This document shows, piece by piece, positions 30,707-39,555 of a DNA stretch of 42,247 nucleotides. The notes under the pieces were generated by a model. It saw nothing but the letters and a program-made list of their open reading frames with translations. It ran no database searches and had not been told where the DNA came from. A program made the position numbers and the translations under genes. Numbering within the stretch: the first letter of the stretch is position 1; each line of letters opens with the position of its first letter. Source of the DNA: Rhodospirillales bacterium (GTDB lineage: Bacteria; Pseudomonadota; Alphaproteobacteria; Rhodospirillales; JASLQF01); assembly GCA_030744625.1 (NCBI GenBank), contig JASLQF010000033.1:1-42247 (forward strand). The letters are read 5' to 3'.

Positions 30707-32167
30707 GTGACCAAGACCATAATCCGCGAATGCCTGGCCCTGTTGCCGGAGGGCGACGGGTTCAAGACCGCCGAGGCCGACATCGTCATCGAAGACGGCG
30801 TGATCGCCGCCATCGAGGATGCCGGCAAGGCAAAGGCCGGTTCCGGCGACAGGATCATCGCGGGCGCCGAGCGGCTGGTGGCGCCGGGGTTGATCAACGC
30901 CCATTCTCATTGCCTGTCGACCTTTTCAAGCGGCGCCGGCGACCGCCTCGGCCACGTGTCGCTTATCTGGAAGAACCAAGCCGACATCTACAACCGCCCG
31001 CAAGACGAGCTTTACGTCAGCGCCCTCCTCAACGGCATCGAGATGATCGCTTCGGGCGTCACCGCCGTCATCGATCACTACCCCGAGCAGAACTGCCGCA
31101 CCGAGATGGTCGATCCCGTTGCCCGGGCCTATGCCGACCTGGGGCTCAGGGCGACATTGGGCCTGCGCATCTGGGACCGCACCTATGACGACCTCGATCC
31201 GACGCAGATCATCGGCGACGACGACGAACTCCTGGAGGCCCTGGCCCGCGACAACCCGTTCCGGCCGGCGCCGGTCGACGAGATTGCCGCCATGTGCGAG
31301 GAGACCATCGCCAAGTGGCATGGCCACCGGGGGTTGATCTCCATCTTTCCGGCGCCCTCCAACGCGACCCGGTGCACCGACGACCTCCTGGTCATGTCCC
31401 ACGACATCGCCGAGAAGCACGACCTCGGTGTGCACACCCATCTCCAGGAGACCAAGATCCAGCGCCAGGTCAGCATGAAGTACAACGGCAAGCCGATTGT
31501 CAGCCACATGGAGGACCTCGGCATCCTCAGCCGGCGCTGGTCGATGGCGCACACCGTGTGGGTGGACGACGACGAGATCGGGTTGCTGGCCGACCGCCAG
31601 GCCGTTCCCGTGCACAACCCCGAATCCAATGCCAAGATCCATGTCGGCACCTCGCCCGTGCCGAAGATGCTGGAAGCCGGCGTGCCGGTGGCCCTCGGCG
31701 CCGACGGCTCGTCCACCAACGGCAACCAGAACCTGTTCGACGCCATGACCATGGCTGTCCTCGTCCCGCGCATTCTGGGCACCGACAAGGCGGGCTGGCC
31801 GGCCGCCCCCGAAGCGCTGACCATGGCGACGAGGAACGGAGCCAAGGCCATGCTCAAGGACGGCGAGATCGGCGCCCTGGCGCCGGGCACGCGCGCCGAC
31901 ATCGTGCTCTACGATCTCACCACGCCGGTGCTGGCACCCCTCAACGATGCCGCCCAGCAGCTCGTATTCAGCGAGCGCGGACAATCGGTGAGGACGGTGA
32001 TCATCGACGGCAGGGTAGTCTTCGAGGACGGCATCTACGCGTTCGGCGACGCCGCCGAGGTGGGCCGTCAAGCCATCGAGATGCGCGAGAAGCAGCTCGG
32101 GCGCAACGAGAACCTCTACCGCATTACCCGCCGGCTCATCGCCGCGCAAACGGAAAAGATGACGTAG
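30707..32167 (+). CDS. amidohydrolase family protein (ATZ/TRZ-like), copy 2
   Basis: The 486-residue product is a close relative of the preceding protein. It has INAHSHCLSTF (HxH), the HTHLQETKIQ strand, AHTVWVDDDE, VPVHNPESNAKIHVGTSP and LGADGSSTNGNQN (Asp), and a C-terminal VRTVIIDGRVVFEDG. The start is GTG at 30707 with GGGGGAAC upstream. It is coupled to copy 1 by a short gap, so both are probably made together and may act on related substrates or as a hetero-oligomer, though that is inference. The stop faces the third amidohydrolase gene tail to tail, with 49 bases between, including a run of eight C. Confidence 0.9.
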   Translation: MTKTIIRECLALLPEGDGFKTAEADIVIEDGVIAAIEDAGKAKAGSGDRIIAGAERLVAPGLINAHSHCLSTFSSGAGDRLGHVSLIWKNQADIYNRPQDELYVSALLNGIEMIASGVTAVIDHYPEQNCRTEMVDPVARAYADLGLRATLGLRIWDRTYDDLDPTQIIGDDDELLEALARDNPFRPAPVDEIAAMCEETIAKWHGHRGLISIFPAPSNATRCTDDLLVMSHDIAEKHDLGVHTHLQETKIQRQVSMKYNGKPIVSHMEDLGILSRRWSMAHTVWVDDDEIGLLADRQAVPVHNPESNAKIHVGTSPVPKMLEAGVPVALGADGSSTNGNQNLFDAMTMAVLVPRILGTDKAGWPAAPEALTMATRNGAKAMLKDGEIGALAPGTRADIVLYDLTTPVLAPLNDAAQQLVFSERGQSVRTVIIDGRVVFEDGIYAFGDAAEVGRQAIEMREKQLGRNENLYRITRRLIAAQTEKMT

Positions 32168-32216
32168 GGGCTTATAACAACGGTCATGGCGCGCCCGCCG
32201 CCGGTCCCCCCCCGCC

Positions 32217-33776
32217 TCAGTTGGGCGAGGGGCCCAGGTAGCGGTGGGTGCCCACGTCCTCGGCCCACACACGGCGGTCGGCCTCCAGGATGTAGGGGTA
32301 GATCTTGTTGGCCCGTTCGAGCACTGCTTCGCGGTCTTTGCGGAGCCGCGGCATGACCTCGGCGACGGTCTCGCGCAGCGCCGCCTCGTCGATGGTGGTG
32401 ACGCGGCCGTCGCGCACGACGACGCGTCCGTCCACCATGACCAGCCGCACCGAACGCCCGGCCTCCGCGAACACGGTCTGGCGGGCGGCGCTGTTGAGCG
32501 GCACGAACGACGAATCCGAAAGGTCGAGGAGGAAGAGGTCGGCCTTCATGCCGGGCTTCAGGGCGCCGATGTCGTTCTCCATGGCGGCGGTCTTGGCGCT
32601 GCCCAGCGTGGCGCAGCGGATGGCGTCCTTGGCGTAGGGCGGGCCCGGCTCGAGCTTGCTGACGGCGGCGAGGCCGACGAAGAGTTTCATGGAGTGGAAC
32701 ATGTTCTGGGTGTCCGAGCATGCGCAGTTGTCGGTGCCCATGGCAATGGGGACACCGCGGTCGACGAACTCGCGCACCGGTGCGATACCGCTCTTGCTCT
32801 TCATGTTGGAGGCTGGGCACAGCACCACGTTGGTGCCGGTCTCGGCGAGCTTGTCGATCTCGTCGTCGACGAGCCAGATCGAATGGGCGAGGCTGACGTG
32901 CGGCCCGATGCAGCCGGTGGCCTCCATGAAATTCACCAGCGAACCGCCGAAGTCCTTGAGCTTCCAGCGGGCGGCCAGCGCCATCGCCTTGTTTTCGTAA
33001 ATGTGGGTGTAGATGGGAAGGCCCTGGCGCTTCGACAGGTCGGCCAGGGCCTCGAGGAGCCCGTGGGTGCAGCGCTCCGGGGTCGAGGGTCCAAGCGACC
33101 AGGTGATCAGGGGCGCGTGGTCCTTGTGGGCCTTGTAGACGTCCTCCAGCAGCTTCGGCAGGTCGACGTCGGCGAAGGGCTCGACGGTGACCTTGACGCC
33201 CTTGTGAAATTCCTCGGGCACGCATTCGTTCCAAAAGGGAATGGTGTCGAGGCTGGTGATGTCGACCACCTGCATGGAGAAGATGCATCGGATGCCGACC
33301 TCGGCGTAGGCATCGAGCACGGTCCTCACGGCCTCCTCGCTGTAGGGGAATATGGTAGCCATGTCCTGGACCGTCGTGATGCCGCCGCGCAGGCAGTCGA
33401 CGGCGCCCATCAGCGTGCGGGCGCGCAGCTCGTCAAGCGAGCGCGGCGGATAGGACGGCGGCGTCGCCGTCATCAGCCAGTAATCGAGCGGCACCGGTTC
33501 GAACGAGCCCCTCAGCAGCACGTCGTGGGAGTGATAGTGGGCGCTGACGAAGCCCGGCATGACGAGGTGGCCGTGGGCGTCGATCCACTGGGAGACGCGG
33601 CCGCTAAGGGCCGGGTGTCCCTTGCCGGCGCGGACCTTGGCCGCGATGTCGGCCTCGACGGCGGCGATGGCGTTGCCGACGATCAAAATGTCGGCGACGG
33701 TCGGCTGGTCGGTGTCGCCGTCGTGGTCGTAGACGCGCCCGCCCTCGACGAGGGTGATCTCTGAATCGGTGGTCAT
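32217..33776 (-). CDS. amidohydrolase family protein (ATZ/TRZ-like), copy 3
   Basis: The 519-residue cytosolic product has the same architecture as the two copies on the other strand. It contains VSAHYHSHDVLLRG (HxH), YTHIYENKAM, LAHSIWLVDDE, VVLCPASNMKSKSG, MGTDNCACSDTQNM (Asp) and a C-terminal VRLVMVDGRVVVRDG. Its last residues are HRYLGPSPN, a tail that also appears as a relic at 29105. It is convergent with copy 2 and reads away from the orphan binding-protein gene. The motifs of all three copies differ enough that they are not recent duplicates. Substrate unknown. Confidence 0.9.
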   Translation of the reverse strand: MTTDSEITLVEGGRVYDHDGDTDQPTVADILIVGNAIAAVEADIAAKVRAGKGHPALSGRVSQWIDAHGHLVMPGFVSAHYHSHDVLLRGSFEPVPLDYWLMTATPPSYPPRSLDELRARTLMGAVDCLRGGITTVQDMATIFPYSEEAVRTVLDAYAEVGIRCIFSMQVVDITSLDTIPFWNECVPEEFHKGVKVTVEPFADVDLPKLLEDVYKAHKDHAPLITWSLGPSTPERCTHGLLEALADLSKRQGLPIYTHIYENKAMALAARWKLKDFGGSLVNFMEATGCIGPHVSLAHSIWLVDDEIDKLAETGTNVVLCPASNMKSKSGIAPVREFVDRGVPIAMGTDNCACSDTQNMFHSMKLFVGLAAVSKLEPGPPYAKDAIRCATLGSAKTAAMENDIGALKPGMKADLFLLDLSDSSFVPLNSAARQTVFAEAGRSVRLVMVDGRVVVRDGRVTTIDEAALRETVAEVMPRLRKDREAVLERANKIYPYILEADRRVWAEDVGTHRYLGPSPN

Positions 33777-33879
33777 CGATTGCCTCCTTGCCCGATTTCC
33801 CGGTGGGTCGTCTCGAAGTCGGTTGGTCGGCGGATTTTAGCACAATCGGCGGTGGCAGGCCATCGAGCCCGCCGCCGCC

Positions 33880-34803
33880 TCAACCCCTCCACAAGTCGGC
33901 GAAGCGGGTGGCCACGATGTGCTCGTAGGGGACCGGGGCGTCGAGCATTCCCGCCGCCTCGGCGAAGGCGCTCATGCCGGCCACGAACTCTTCGCTGATG
34001 GTGGCGTCGTAAAAGGGCAGGTCACGCTCGATGAGCCGGGCGATCAGCCCCGCTTCCTTGGCGGGGTAGAGCTTGCGCCCGACCTCGGTGGCAAGGCCGG
34101 TGTCGGCCTTGAGGGCGTTGTGGGTGGCGACGATGGCGCGCACGGCGCCGGCGACGGCCTCGGGCGCATCCTCGATCAGCCGATCGGTGGCCACCAGGGT
34201 GGGCTGGGTGAAGCGGAAGGCCGACGGCGGTCCATCGCCGCGGCGCACGTCGATGACCACGCTGGCGATGCCGCTCACGACGGCCACCTCGGCCCCCATG
34301 CCGTTGGCCCAGAACCCGTCGATCGTGCCGTCGGCCAGCGCCTTGGCGGCGGTGACGCCGAACGAGACGCCGGGCGGCACGCCGCCGGGCAGCGGTCCGA
34401 TGTCGATGTTCTCGGCCTCGATATCTATTCCGGCTTCGACCAGCAGCCGGCGCAGTCCCACGTCGACGCCCCGCGCCGCCCCGATGCGCAATCCCCCCAG
34501 CGCCGCAAGATCGCCGCGCTCGATGCCGAGGTTGGCGCGCACCACCAGGAACCAGTACATGCCCTGGGACAGGGCCGAGACCAGCTTGCACCCGCGCCAG
34601 CGCGGGAAGGCCATCAGCGGCGCGTGCGCCGAGCCCGCCACCAGATCGACCTTGCCGTCGGCGAGCGCGGCGAAGGCATCCGGCACCGGAAAGATCAGCT
34701 CGTGGGTGGCGTCCAGCCCTTGCTCCTTGAAAAACCCGAGTTCGATCGCCGCGATGGCGGGGAAATAGGAGTTGGAGACGAGATCGGGCAGGGCGATTTT
34801 CAT
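33880..34803 (-). CDS. NMT1/THI5-type ABC transporter substrate-binding protein-like
   Basis: The 307-residue product has the NMT1 fold of SsuA/ThiY/TauA-type proteins. It starts IALPDLVSNSYFPAIAAIELGFFKEQGLD, continues VDLVAGSAHAPLMAFPRWRGCKLVSA, and has LRIGAARGVDVGLRRLLVEAGID and ADGTIDGFWANGMGAEVAV. These proteins deliver sulfonates, taurine, pyrimidines or similar compounds to an ABC permease. No signal peptide is seen at the N-terminus and no permease or ATPase lies nearby, so it may be a cytosolic binding protein, a sensor, or work with a distant transporter. The neighbouring amidohydrolases suggest an N-heterocyclic ligand, but this is inference. Confidence 0.8.
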   Translation of the reverse strand: MKIALPDLVSNSYFPAIAAIELGFFKEQGLDATHELIFPVPDAFAALADGKVDLVAGSAHAPLMAFPRWRGCKLVSALSQGMYWFLVVRANLGIERGDLAALGGLRIGAARGVDVGLRRLLVEAGIDIEAENIDIGPLPGGVPPGVSFGVTAAKALADGTIDGFWANGMGAEVAVVSGIASVVIDVRRGDGPPSAFRFTQPTLVATDRLIEDAPEAVAGAVRAIVATHNALKADTGLATEVGRKLYPAKEAGLIARLIERDLPFYDATISEEFVAGMSAFAEAAGMLDAPVPYEHIVATRFADLWRG

Positions 34804-35085
34804 GGGCGGAATTCGATCATGGATTACATCCGCCGGGGCGGCGGCGCCGATATCTCCCGGGCGGCGGGCTCTTTATATAGACCTCCGCTCGTCGCCCGAT
34901 ATTATCAAGTTCAGCAATCGCGCAGTAGACACGAGTTCGCCGACCGGGAAGAAAATGCTCATGACACTGCTGGCGCGCCACGGCCCACGCCCACGATCCC
35001 GCCTTCATCGACATCCCGTGAGTGAGCACCATATGTTATATACAATCCACCGGGACAGAAGGACCGAATGGGAGGATACGCCGGA
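34804..35085. other. divergent intergenic region, no gene recognised
   Basis: About 280 bases between the minus-strand binding-protein gene (starting at 34803) and the plus-strand DUF427 gene. A TATATAA-like box on the minus strand (near 34875) is a possible -10 for the binding-protein gene. AAGGA then ATG at 35068 offers an alternative DUF427 start, 18 bases before the one chosen. No small gene, RNA or clear repeat is seen. Confidence 0.4.
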
Positions 35086-35895
35086 ATGACCGAAAGCGCG
35101 GCGGCCGGGAAAAGGCAATCGGGCTTCGCCAAGCACCCGGACTATCGTGTCGATTTCGTGCCCAGCCCGAAGCGCGTGCGGGTGTTCCTGGGGGGCGAGG
35201 CGATCGCCGATTCCACCGGCGCCATGCTCATGCGCGAGACAGGCCACGTTCCGGTCTACTACTTCCCACGCGACGACGTGCGCTTGGACCTGGCTTCGGC
35301 CACTGACAACGAGACCTTCTGCCCGTTCAAGGGCGAGGCCTCATACTGGACCTTGGCCGTGGGCGGCAAGCGCGCCGAGAACGCGGTGTGGAGCTACCAG
35401 GACCCTTTTCCCGAAGCCGGCCACATAAAGGACTATCTAGCCTTCTACTGGGACCGCGTCGACGCCTGGTTCGAGGAGGACGAGGAGATCTTCGTGCACG
35501 CCCGCGACCCCTACGTGCGCATCGACGTGCTGACCAGCGCGCGCCCCGTCGAGGTCGTCCTCGGCGGTGAAACGGTGGCCCGGTCGCTTCGTGCCATGTT
35601 CGTGTTCGAGACCGGCATGCCGACCCGCTACTACTTGCCGGCCGATGACGTGCGCATGGACCTGCTGGTGCCCAGCGACAAGCGAACGTCGTGTCCCTAC
35701 AAGGGGACCGCCGCCTATTGGTCGGCGCGCCTCGGCGGCGAGACCTTCGAGGACGTGGTCTGGTCCTACCCGGACCCCTTGGCCGAGGTGGCCGGAATCA
35801 AGGGGCTAATTTGTTTTTTCAACGAGCGGGTCGACGCCATCACCGTCGACGGCTCCGAGGTGCCCAAGGTGCGGACCAAGTGGTCCGAGGGCTGA
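35086..35895 (+). CDS. tandem DUF427 domain protein
   Basis: The 269-residue cytosolic product has two DUF427 domains, at about residues 20-130 and 140-255. Both show the family pattern V.LGGE.(I/V)A.S..A(M)...E(T)G..(V/T)..YY.P..DVR(M/L)DL....(T)..CP(F/Y)KG.A.YW...(G), and each contains a single conserved Cys in the CP(F/Y)KG loop. DUF427 has no defined reaction. A start at 35068 adds six residues (both starts have purine-rich upstream sites). The gene precedes DUF2336 by 21 bases on the same strand. Confidence 0.85.
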   Translation: MTESAAAGKRQSGFAKHPDYRVDFVPSPKRVRVFLGGEAIADSTGAMLMRETGHVPVYYFPRDDVRLDLASATDNETFCPFKGEASYWTLAVGGKRAENAVWSYQDPFPEAGHIKDYLAFYWDRVDAWFEEDEEIFVHARDPYVRIDVLTSARPVEVVLGGETVARSLRAMFVFETGMPTRYYLPADDVRMDLLVPSDKRTSCPYKGTAAYWSARLGGETFEDVVWSYPDPLAEVAGIKGLICFFNERVDAITVDGSEVPKVRTKWSEG

Positions 35896-35916
35896 GAGTC
35901 GCGGGAGAAATACCTC

Positions 35917-37185
35917 ATGCTGGAATGGGTGCTGGGCAATAAGGGGAAGAAGAGTAAGAAACCCGCCAAGCCCAAACCGTCGTACGACGAGGCCAAGAAG
36001 ATCGCCGCCGAGGGCGACGTCGCGGCGCGCCGCAACCTGGCCGCCCACGAGGACCTGGAGCCCGAGCTCCTCTATTACTTCGCCACCGACGAGGCGGCGG
36101 AGGTTCGCCGGGTGGTCGCCCGGAACGACGGCACGCCGCTGCAGGCCGACGTCATCCTGGCCGAGGACGTCGACGAGGAAGTCCGCGCCCAGATCGCCGT
36201 CAAGATTGGCCGGCTTGTTCCCAACCTCGGCGAGGACGCCACCGAGCGGCTCACCACCATGGCCCTGGAGGTCCTGGATATTCTGGCGCGCGACGAACTG
36301 CCCCGGGTGCGCGCCATCGTCTCCGAGGAAATCAAGCTGGCGGCCAACGTGCCCCATGACATCGTCAGGCGCCTGGCCGAGGACATCGAGGATATCGTCG
36401 CCACGCCCGTCCTCGAATACTCACCCCTGCTCAGCGACCGCGACCTGCTGGAAATCATTGCCAGCGGCGTCACCGATGGATCGCTTACGGCCCTCTCGCG
36501 GCGCCAGGACCTGATCGAATCGGTGGTCGACGCGGTGGTCGCCATCAACAGCGTAAAGGCCATGAAGGCCTTGTTGGAGAACACGAGCGCACCGCTCGGC
36601 GAAGAGACCCTGGACAAGATCGCCGTCGTCGCCGCCGGGGCCACCGACCTGCACATGCCCATGGTCAACCGCGACAACCTATCTGTGAACATCATCCGGC
36701 GCATCGCCACCTTCGTCAGCGCCGCCCTGGTAGATGTCCTGATCGACCGCCACGAACTGGCGCCCGAAGTTGCCGGCACCCTGCGCCAGGCCGTGCGCAA
36801 ACGCATCGATGTCGGCGATCTCGGTGCCGAGGAGCCGGAAAAGGAACCGGCCGACGCGCGCGCCAGGGAGATGTTCGAGGCGGGGAGCCTCGACGAAGAC
36901 GCGATCCTCGACGCCATCGACGAGAAGGATCTGGCCTTCGTCCGCCACGCCGTCATCCTGAAGTCCGGCCTGGCCCCCGGGGTCGTCGGAAAAATGATCG
37001 AGTCGGGCAGCGGCAAGGCGCTGACGGCGCTGGCTTGGAAGGCGGGCCTAAGCATGGACATGGCGTCGACCCTGCAAAGGCGCCTCGGCCATGTCGAGGC
37101 CAAGTCCATGGTCCCGGCCGCCCCCGGGGGCGGCTACGCGATGTCCGACGACGACCTCCAATGGTACGTCGAGTTTTATCATTGA
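35917..37185 (+). CDS. DUF2336 domain protein
   Basis: The 422-residue product is a cytosolic, largely helical DUF2336 protein with HEAT-like repeats. A Lys-rich leader (residues 9-22) is followed by repeated helices such as ARRNLAAHEDLEPELLYYFATDEAAEVRRVVARN, PRVRAIVSEEIKLAANVPHDIVRRLAEDIEDIV and LSDRDLLEIIASGVTDGSLTALSRRQDL. The C-terminus has an Asp/Glu-rich end of the type MSDDDLQWYVEFYH. The family is common in alphaproteobacteria and its function is unknown; a scaffold for protein contacts is likely. It follows DUF427 by 21 bases, so the two may be co-transcribed. Confidence 0.85.
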   Translation: MLEWVLGNKGKKSKKPAKPKPSYDEAKKIAAEGDVAARRNLAAHEDLEPELLYYFATDEAAEVRRVVARNDGTPLQADVILAEDVDEEVRAQIAVKIGRLVPNLGEDATERLTTMALEVLDILARDELPRVRAIVSEEIKLAANVPHDIVRRLAEDIEDIVATPVLEYSPLLSDRDLLEIIASGVTDGSLTALSRRQDLIESVVDAVVAINSVKAMKALLENTSAPLGEETLDKIAVVAAGATDLHMPMVNRDNLSVNIIRRIATFVSAALVDVLIDRHELAPEVAGTLRQAVRKRIDVGDLGAEEPEKEPADARAREMFEAGSLDEDAILDAIDEKDLAFVRHAVILKSGLAPGVVGKMIESGSGKALTALAWKAGLSMDMASTLQRRLGHVEAKSMVPAAPGGGYAMSDDDLQWYVEFYH

Positions 37186-37265
37186 GGTTGACGCCGATAT
37201 CGCCACTGGGGTAGGCACGGCGGCCTTCTCGGAGGCCAGGTTGACTTGCGCGGGGAAACTGTACG

Positions 37266-38429
37266 ATGCGGGAAACCACGAATTTCGTGGTGGCGGACCT
37301 ATTCGATGGCGCCAACTACGCCAAGGTGCGCGCGCCGCTGGAGACGGCGGAGACGCTGCCGCCCTGGTGCTACACCTCGGAAGAGTTCTACCGCGCCGAG
37401 GTGGGCGCGATATTCATGCGCGAATGGAATTTCCTGGGGCGCGCCGACCGCATTCCCGAGGCCGGTGATTTTTTCACGGTCAATTTCGTCGGCGTGCCGC
37501 TGATCGTGGTGCGCGGCGAAGACGGCGCGGTGCGCGCCTTTTCCAACACCTGCCGCCACCGCGGCGCCAAGGTGGCGCAAGGCGAGGGCAACTGCCAGTG
37601 GTTCGAGTGTCCCTACCACGGCTGGATCTATGGGCTCGATGGTTCTCTCAAGGGGGCCGGGGGCATGCGCGACACCAAGAACTTCGACAACGCCGACTAT
37701 GGGCTCGTCGAGGTGCGCCTGCAGGCCTGGGGCGGTTTCATTTTCGTCAACTTCGACGCCGGCGCGCCGGATTTGCTGGAGGCCCTCGGCGATATGCCGA
37801 CCCAACTCGCCTCCTACGGGTGCGAGGACCTGGTGACGACGCGGCGCGTCGAATACGACCTCGAGTGCAACTGGAAGCTCTACATCGAGAATGCCATGGA
37901 GGAATACCACCTGCCCTACGTCCACAAGACGACGCTGGAGCTTCTCGATATGGACCACGGCATCATCGAGACCGAGGGCAACTGGGACGCCATCCGCGAG
38001 GTGCACGAGGGCACGCGCGCCCTCCTCGAAGAGGACGCCGACAAGGGGTTTCCCAACATCGCCACCCTCGAGGGGCCGGCGGCCGAGGGCACCCACTACG
38101 TGGTCATGTATCCCTCGACCATGCTCGGCCTGACCAAGGACAGCGTGTGGTGGCTGGAACTGCACCCCCAGGGAGTGAACCGCAGCAAGCTGATCGTAGG
38201 CTCGTGCTTCCCGAAATCGACCGTGGCGCGGCCCGATTTCGACGATAAGGTGAAGTACTATTACAAGCGCTGGGACAAATCGATCGTCGAGGACAACGAC
38301 ATCTCCGGCCTGCAGCACGAAGGGATAAGCTCGCCTTTCGCCCGCCCCGGGCGGCTGTCGAGCCTGGAGCCCCTCGTCCACCACATCGGCAACTGGGTGC
38401 TCGACCGGGTGGTCGAGCCCAGGGGCTGA
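37266..38429 (+). CDS. Rieske non-heme iron oxygenase, alpha subunit
   Basis: The 387-residue cytosolic product has a Rieske domain with Cys96, His98, Cys115 and His118 (pattern C-x-H-x16-C-x2-H). Its catalytic domain has a mononuclear iron site in NWKLYIENAMEEYHLPYVH, with His215 and His220 as ligands. The bridging acidic residue, three before the first His, is Glu212 rather than the usual Asp; Glu at this place is known from carnitine monooxygenase CntA and related enzymes that oxidise quaternary amines. No small beta subunit, ferredoxin or reductase gene is next to it. It is followed by a D-2-hydroxyacid dehydrogenase and a GS-like gene. N-demethylation of a methylated amine is inferred, not proven. 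Confidence 0.9.
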   Translation: MRETTNFVVADLFDGANYAKVRAPLETAETLPPWCYTSEEFYRAEVGAIFMREWNFLGRADRIPEAGDFFTVNFVGVPLIVVRGEDGAVRAFSNTCRHRGAKVAQGEGNCQWFECPYHGWIYGLDGSLKGAGGMRDTKNFDNADYGLVEVRLQAWGGFIFVNFDAGAPDLLEALGDMPTQLASYGCEDLVTTRRVEYDLECNWKLYIENAMEEYHLPYVHKTTLELLDMDHGIIETEGNWDAIREVHEGTRALLEEDADKGFPNIATLEGPAAEGTHYVVMYPSTMLGLTKDSVWWLELHPQGVNRSKLIVGSCFPKSTVARPDFDDKVKYYYKRWDKSIVEDNDISGLQHEGISSPFARPGRLSSLEPLVHHIGNWVLDRVVEPRG

Positions 38430-38499
38430 TCCGCCGGCCGCGATTCCCGCCGGCCCGCCGCCGGGTCCAAGGGTTTCACGTGCTCAGGGAAGGCAAGCC

Positions 38500-39519
38500 A
38501 TGACCGCCGCCAAAGCGACCCCGCACTCGGCCCGCAAGGTCCACCTTCATATCGAGAACCACTCCGATATGGGCGCCGTCTTCGAGGTCACGCGGAAGCG
38601 TATCGCCGATGCCCGGGCGCGCCACCCGGACGTCGCCAAGCAGGTTCGCATTACCATGGGCCTCGACGGCAAGAACCTGGAAAAGAACCTGCGCACCGCC
38701 GACGCATTTTTCACCTGGTACGTCGACGACCGCGAGACCTTCGCCGCGCGCGCCCCCAGGGTGCGCTGGGTGATCGCCCACGGCGCCGGGGTCAGCCACC
38801 TGATGCCTTTGGACTGGTTGGCGCCGGGGGCGGTGCTCACCAACAGCGCCGGCGTGCACGGCGAGCGCGCCGCCGAATACGCCATCATGGCGGTGCTCAT
38901 GCTCAACAACCGCATCCCCGAGATGGCCAGGAATCAGGCCCGTGCCCGTTGGGATCAGCTCTACAACACCGAGGTCGCGGGAAAGACGCTGTTGATCGTC
39001 GGTGTCGGCTCGGTGGGCTCCCTGGCGGCGCGCCACGCCAAGCATTTCGGGCTGCACGTCATCGGCGTCCGCCGCTCCGGCAAGAAGCGCCGCTACGTGG
39101 ACGAGATGGTGAGCCCCGATAAACTGCGCCAAGTGTTGCCGCGCGCCGATTTTCTCCTCATGTGCGCGCCCGACACCGACGCCAGCCACCACATGATCGC
39201 CGCGCCCGAACTCGACCTCATGAAAAAGGGCGCCGGCCTCGTCAACTACAGCCGCGCCGGGGTGATCGATTATGCCGCGCTCCAAAAAAAGCTCGTCAAG
39301 GGGGAACTGGTCGCCATTCTCGATGTCTTCGATCCAGAGCCCCTGCCGAAATCCTCGGTGCTTTGGAAGACGCCCAACCTCTTGATCACGCCGCACTCGT
39401 CGTCGGACGATTGGGAACTCTATACGCCGAAGACCCTGGATCTCATGTTCGAGAACATGCGCCGCTTCCTGGCCGGCGGGAAACTGAAGAACGTGGTCGA
39501 TCCGAAGTTGCAGTATTGA
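38500..39519 (+). CDS. D-isomer-specific 2-hydroxyacid dehydrogenase
   Basis: The 339-residue product has an N-terminal substrate domain, the NAD(P)-binding loop GVGSVG (168-173), and the catalytic residues Arg252 in NYSRAG, Glu280 in DPEP and His299 in TPHSS. It interconverts a 2-hydroxyacid and the 2-oxoacid with NAD(P)H in the cytoplasm. The family includes glyoxylate/hydroxypyruvate reductases, and the exact substrate is open. It follows the Rieske gene by 70 bases and precedes the GS-like gene by 36 on the same strand, so the three are probably one unit. Confidence 0.9.
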   Translation: MTAAKATPHSARKVHLHIENHSDMGAVFEVTRKRIADARARHPDVAKQVRITMGLDGKNLEKNLRTADAFFTWYVDDRETFAARAPRVRWVIAHGAGVSHLMPLDWLAPGAVLTNSAGVHGERAAEYAIMAVLMLNNRIPEMARNQARARWDQLYNTEVAGKTLLIVGVGSVGSLAARHAKHFGLHVIGVRRSGKKRRYVDEMVSPDKLRQVLPRADFLLMCAPDTDASHHMIAAPELDLMKKGAGLVNYSRAGVIDYAALQKKLVKGELVAILDVFDPEPLPKSSVLWKTPNLLITPHSSSDDWELYTPKTLDLMFENMRRFLAGGKLKNVVDPKLQY

Positions 39520-39555
39520 GGCGGCGGCAAGATCAAAAGCAGGGGAGTATGTTGC

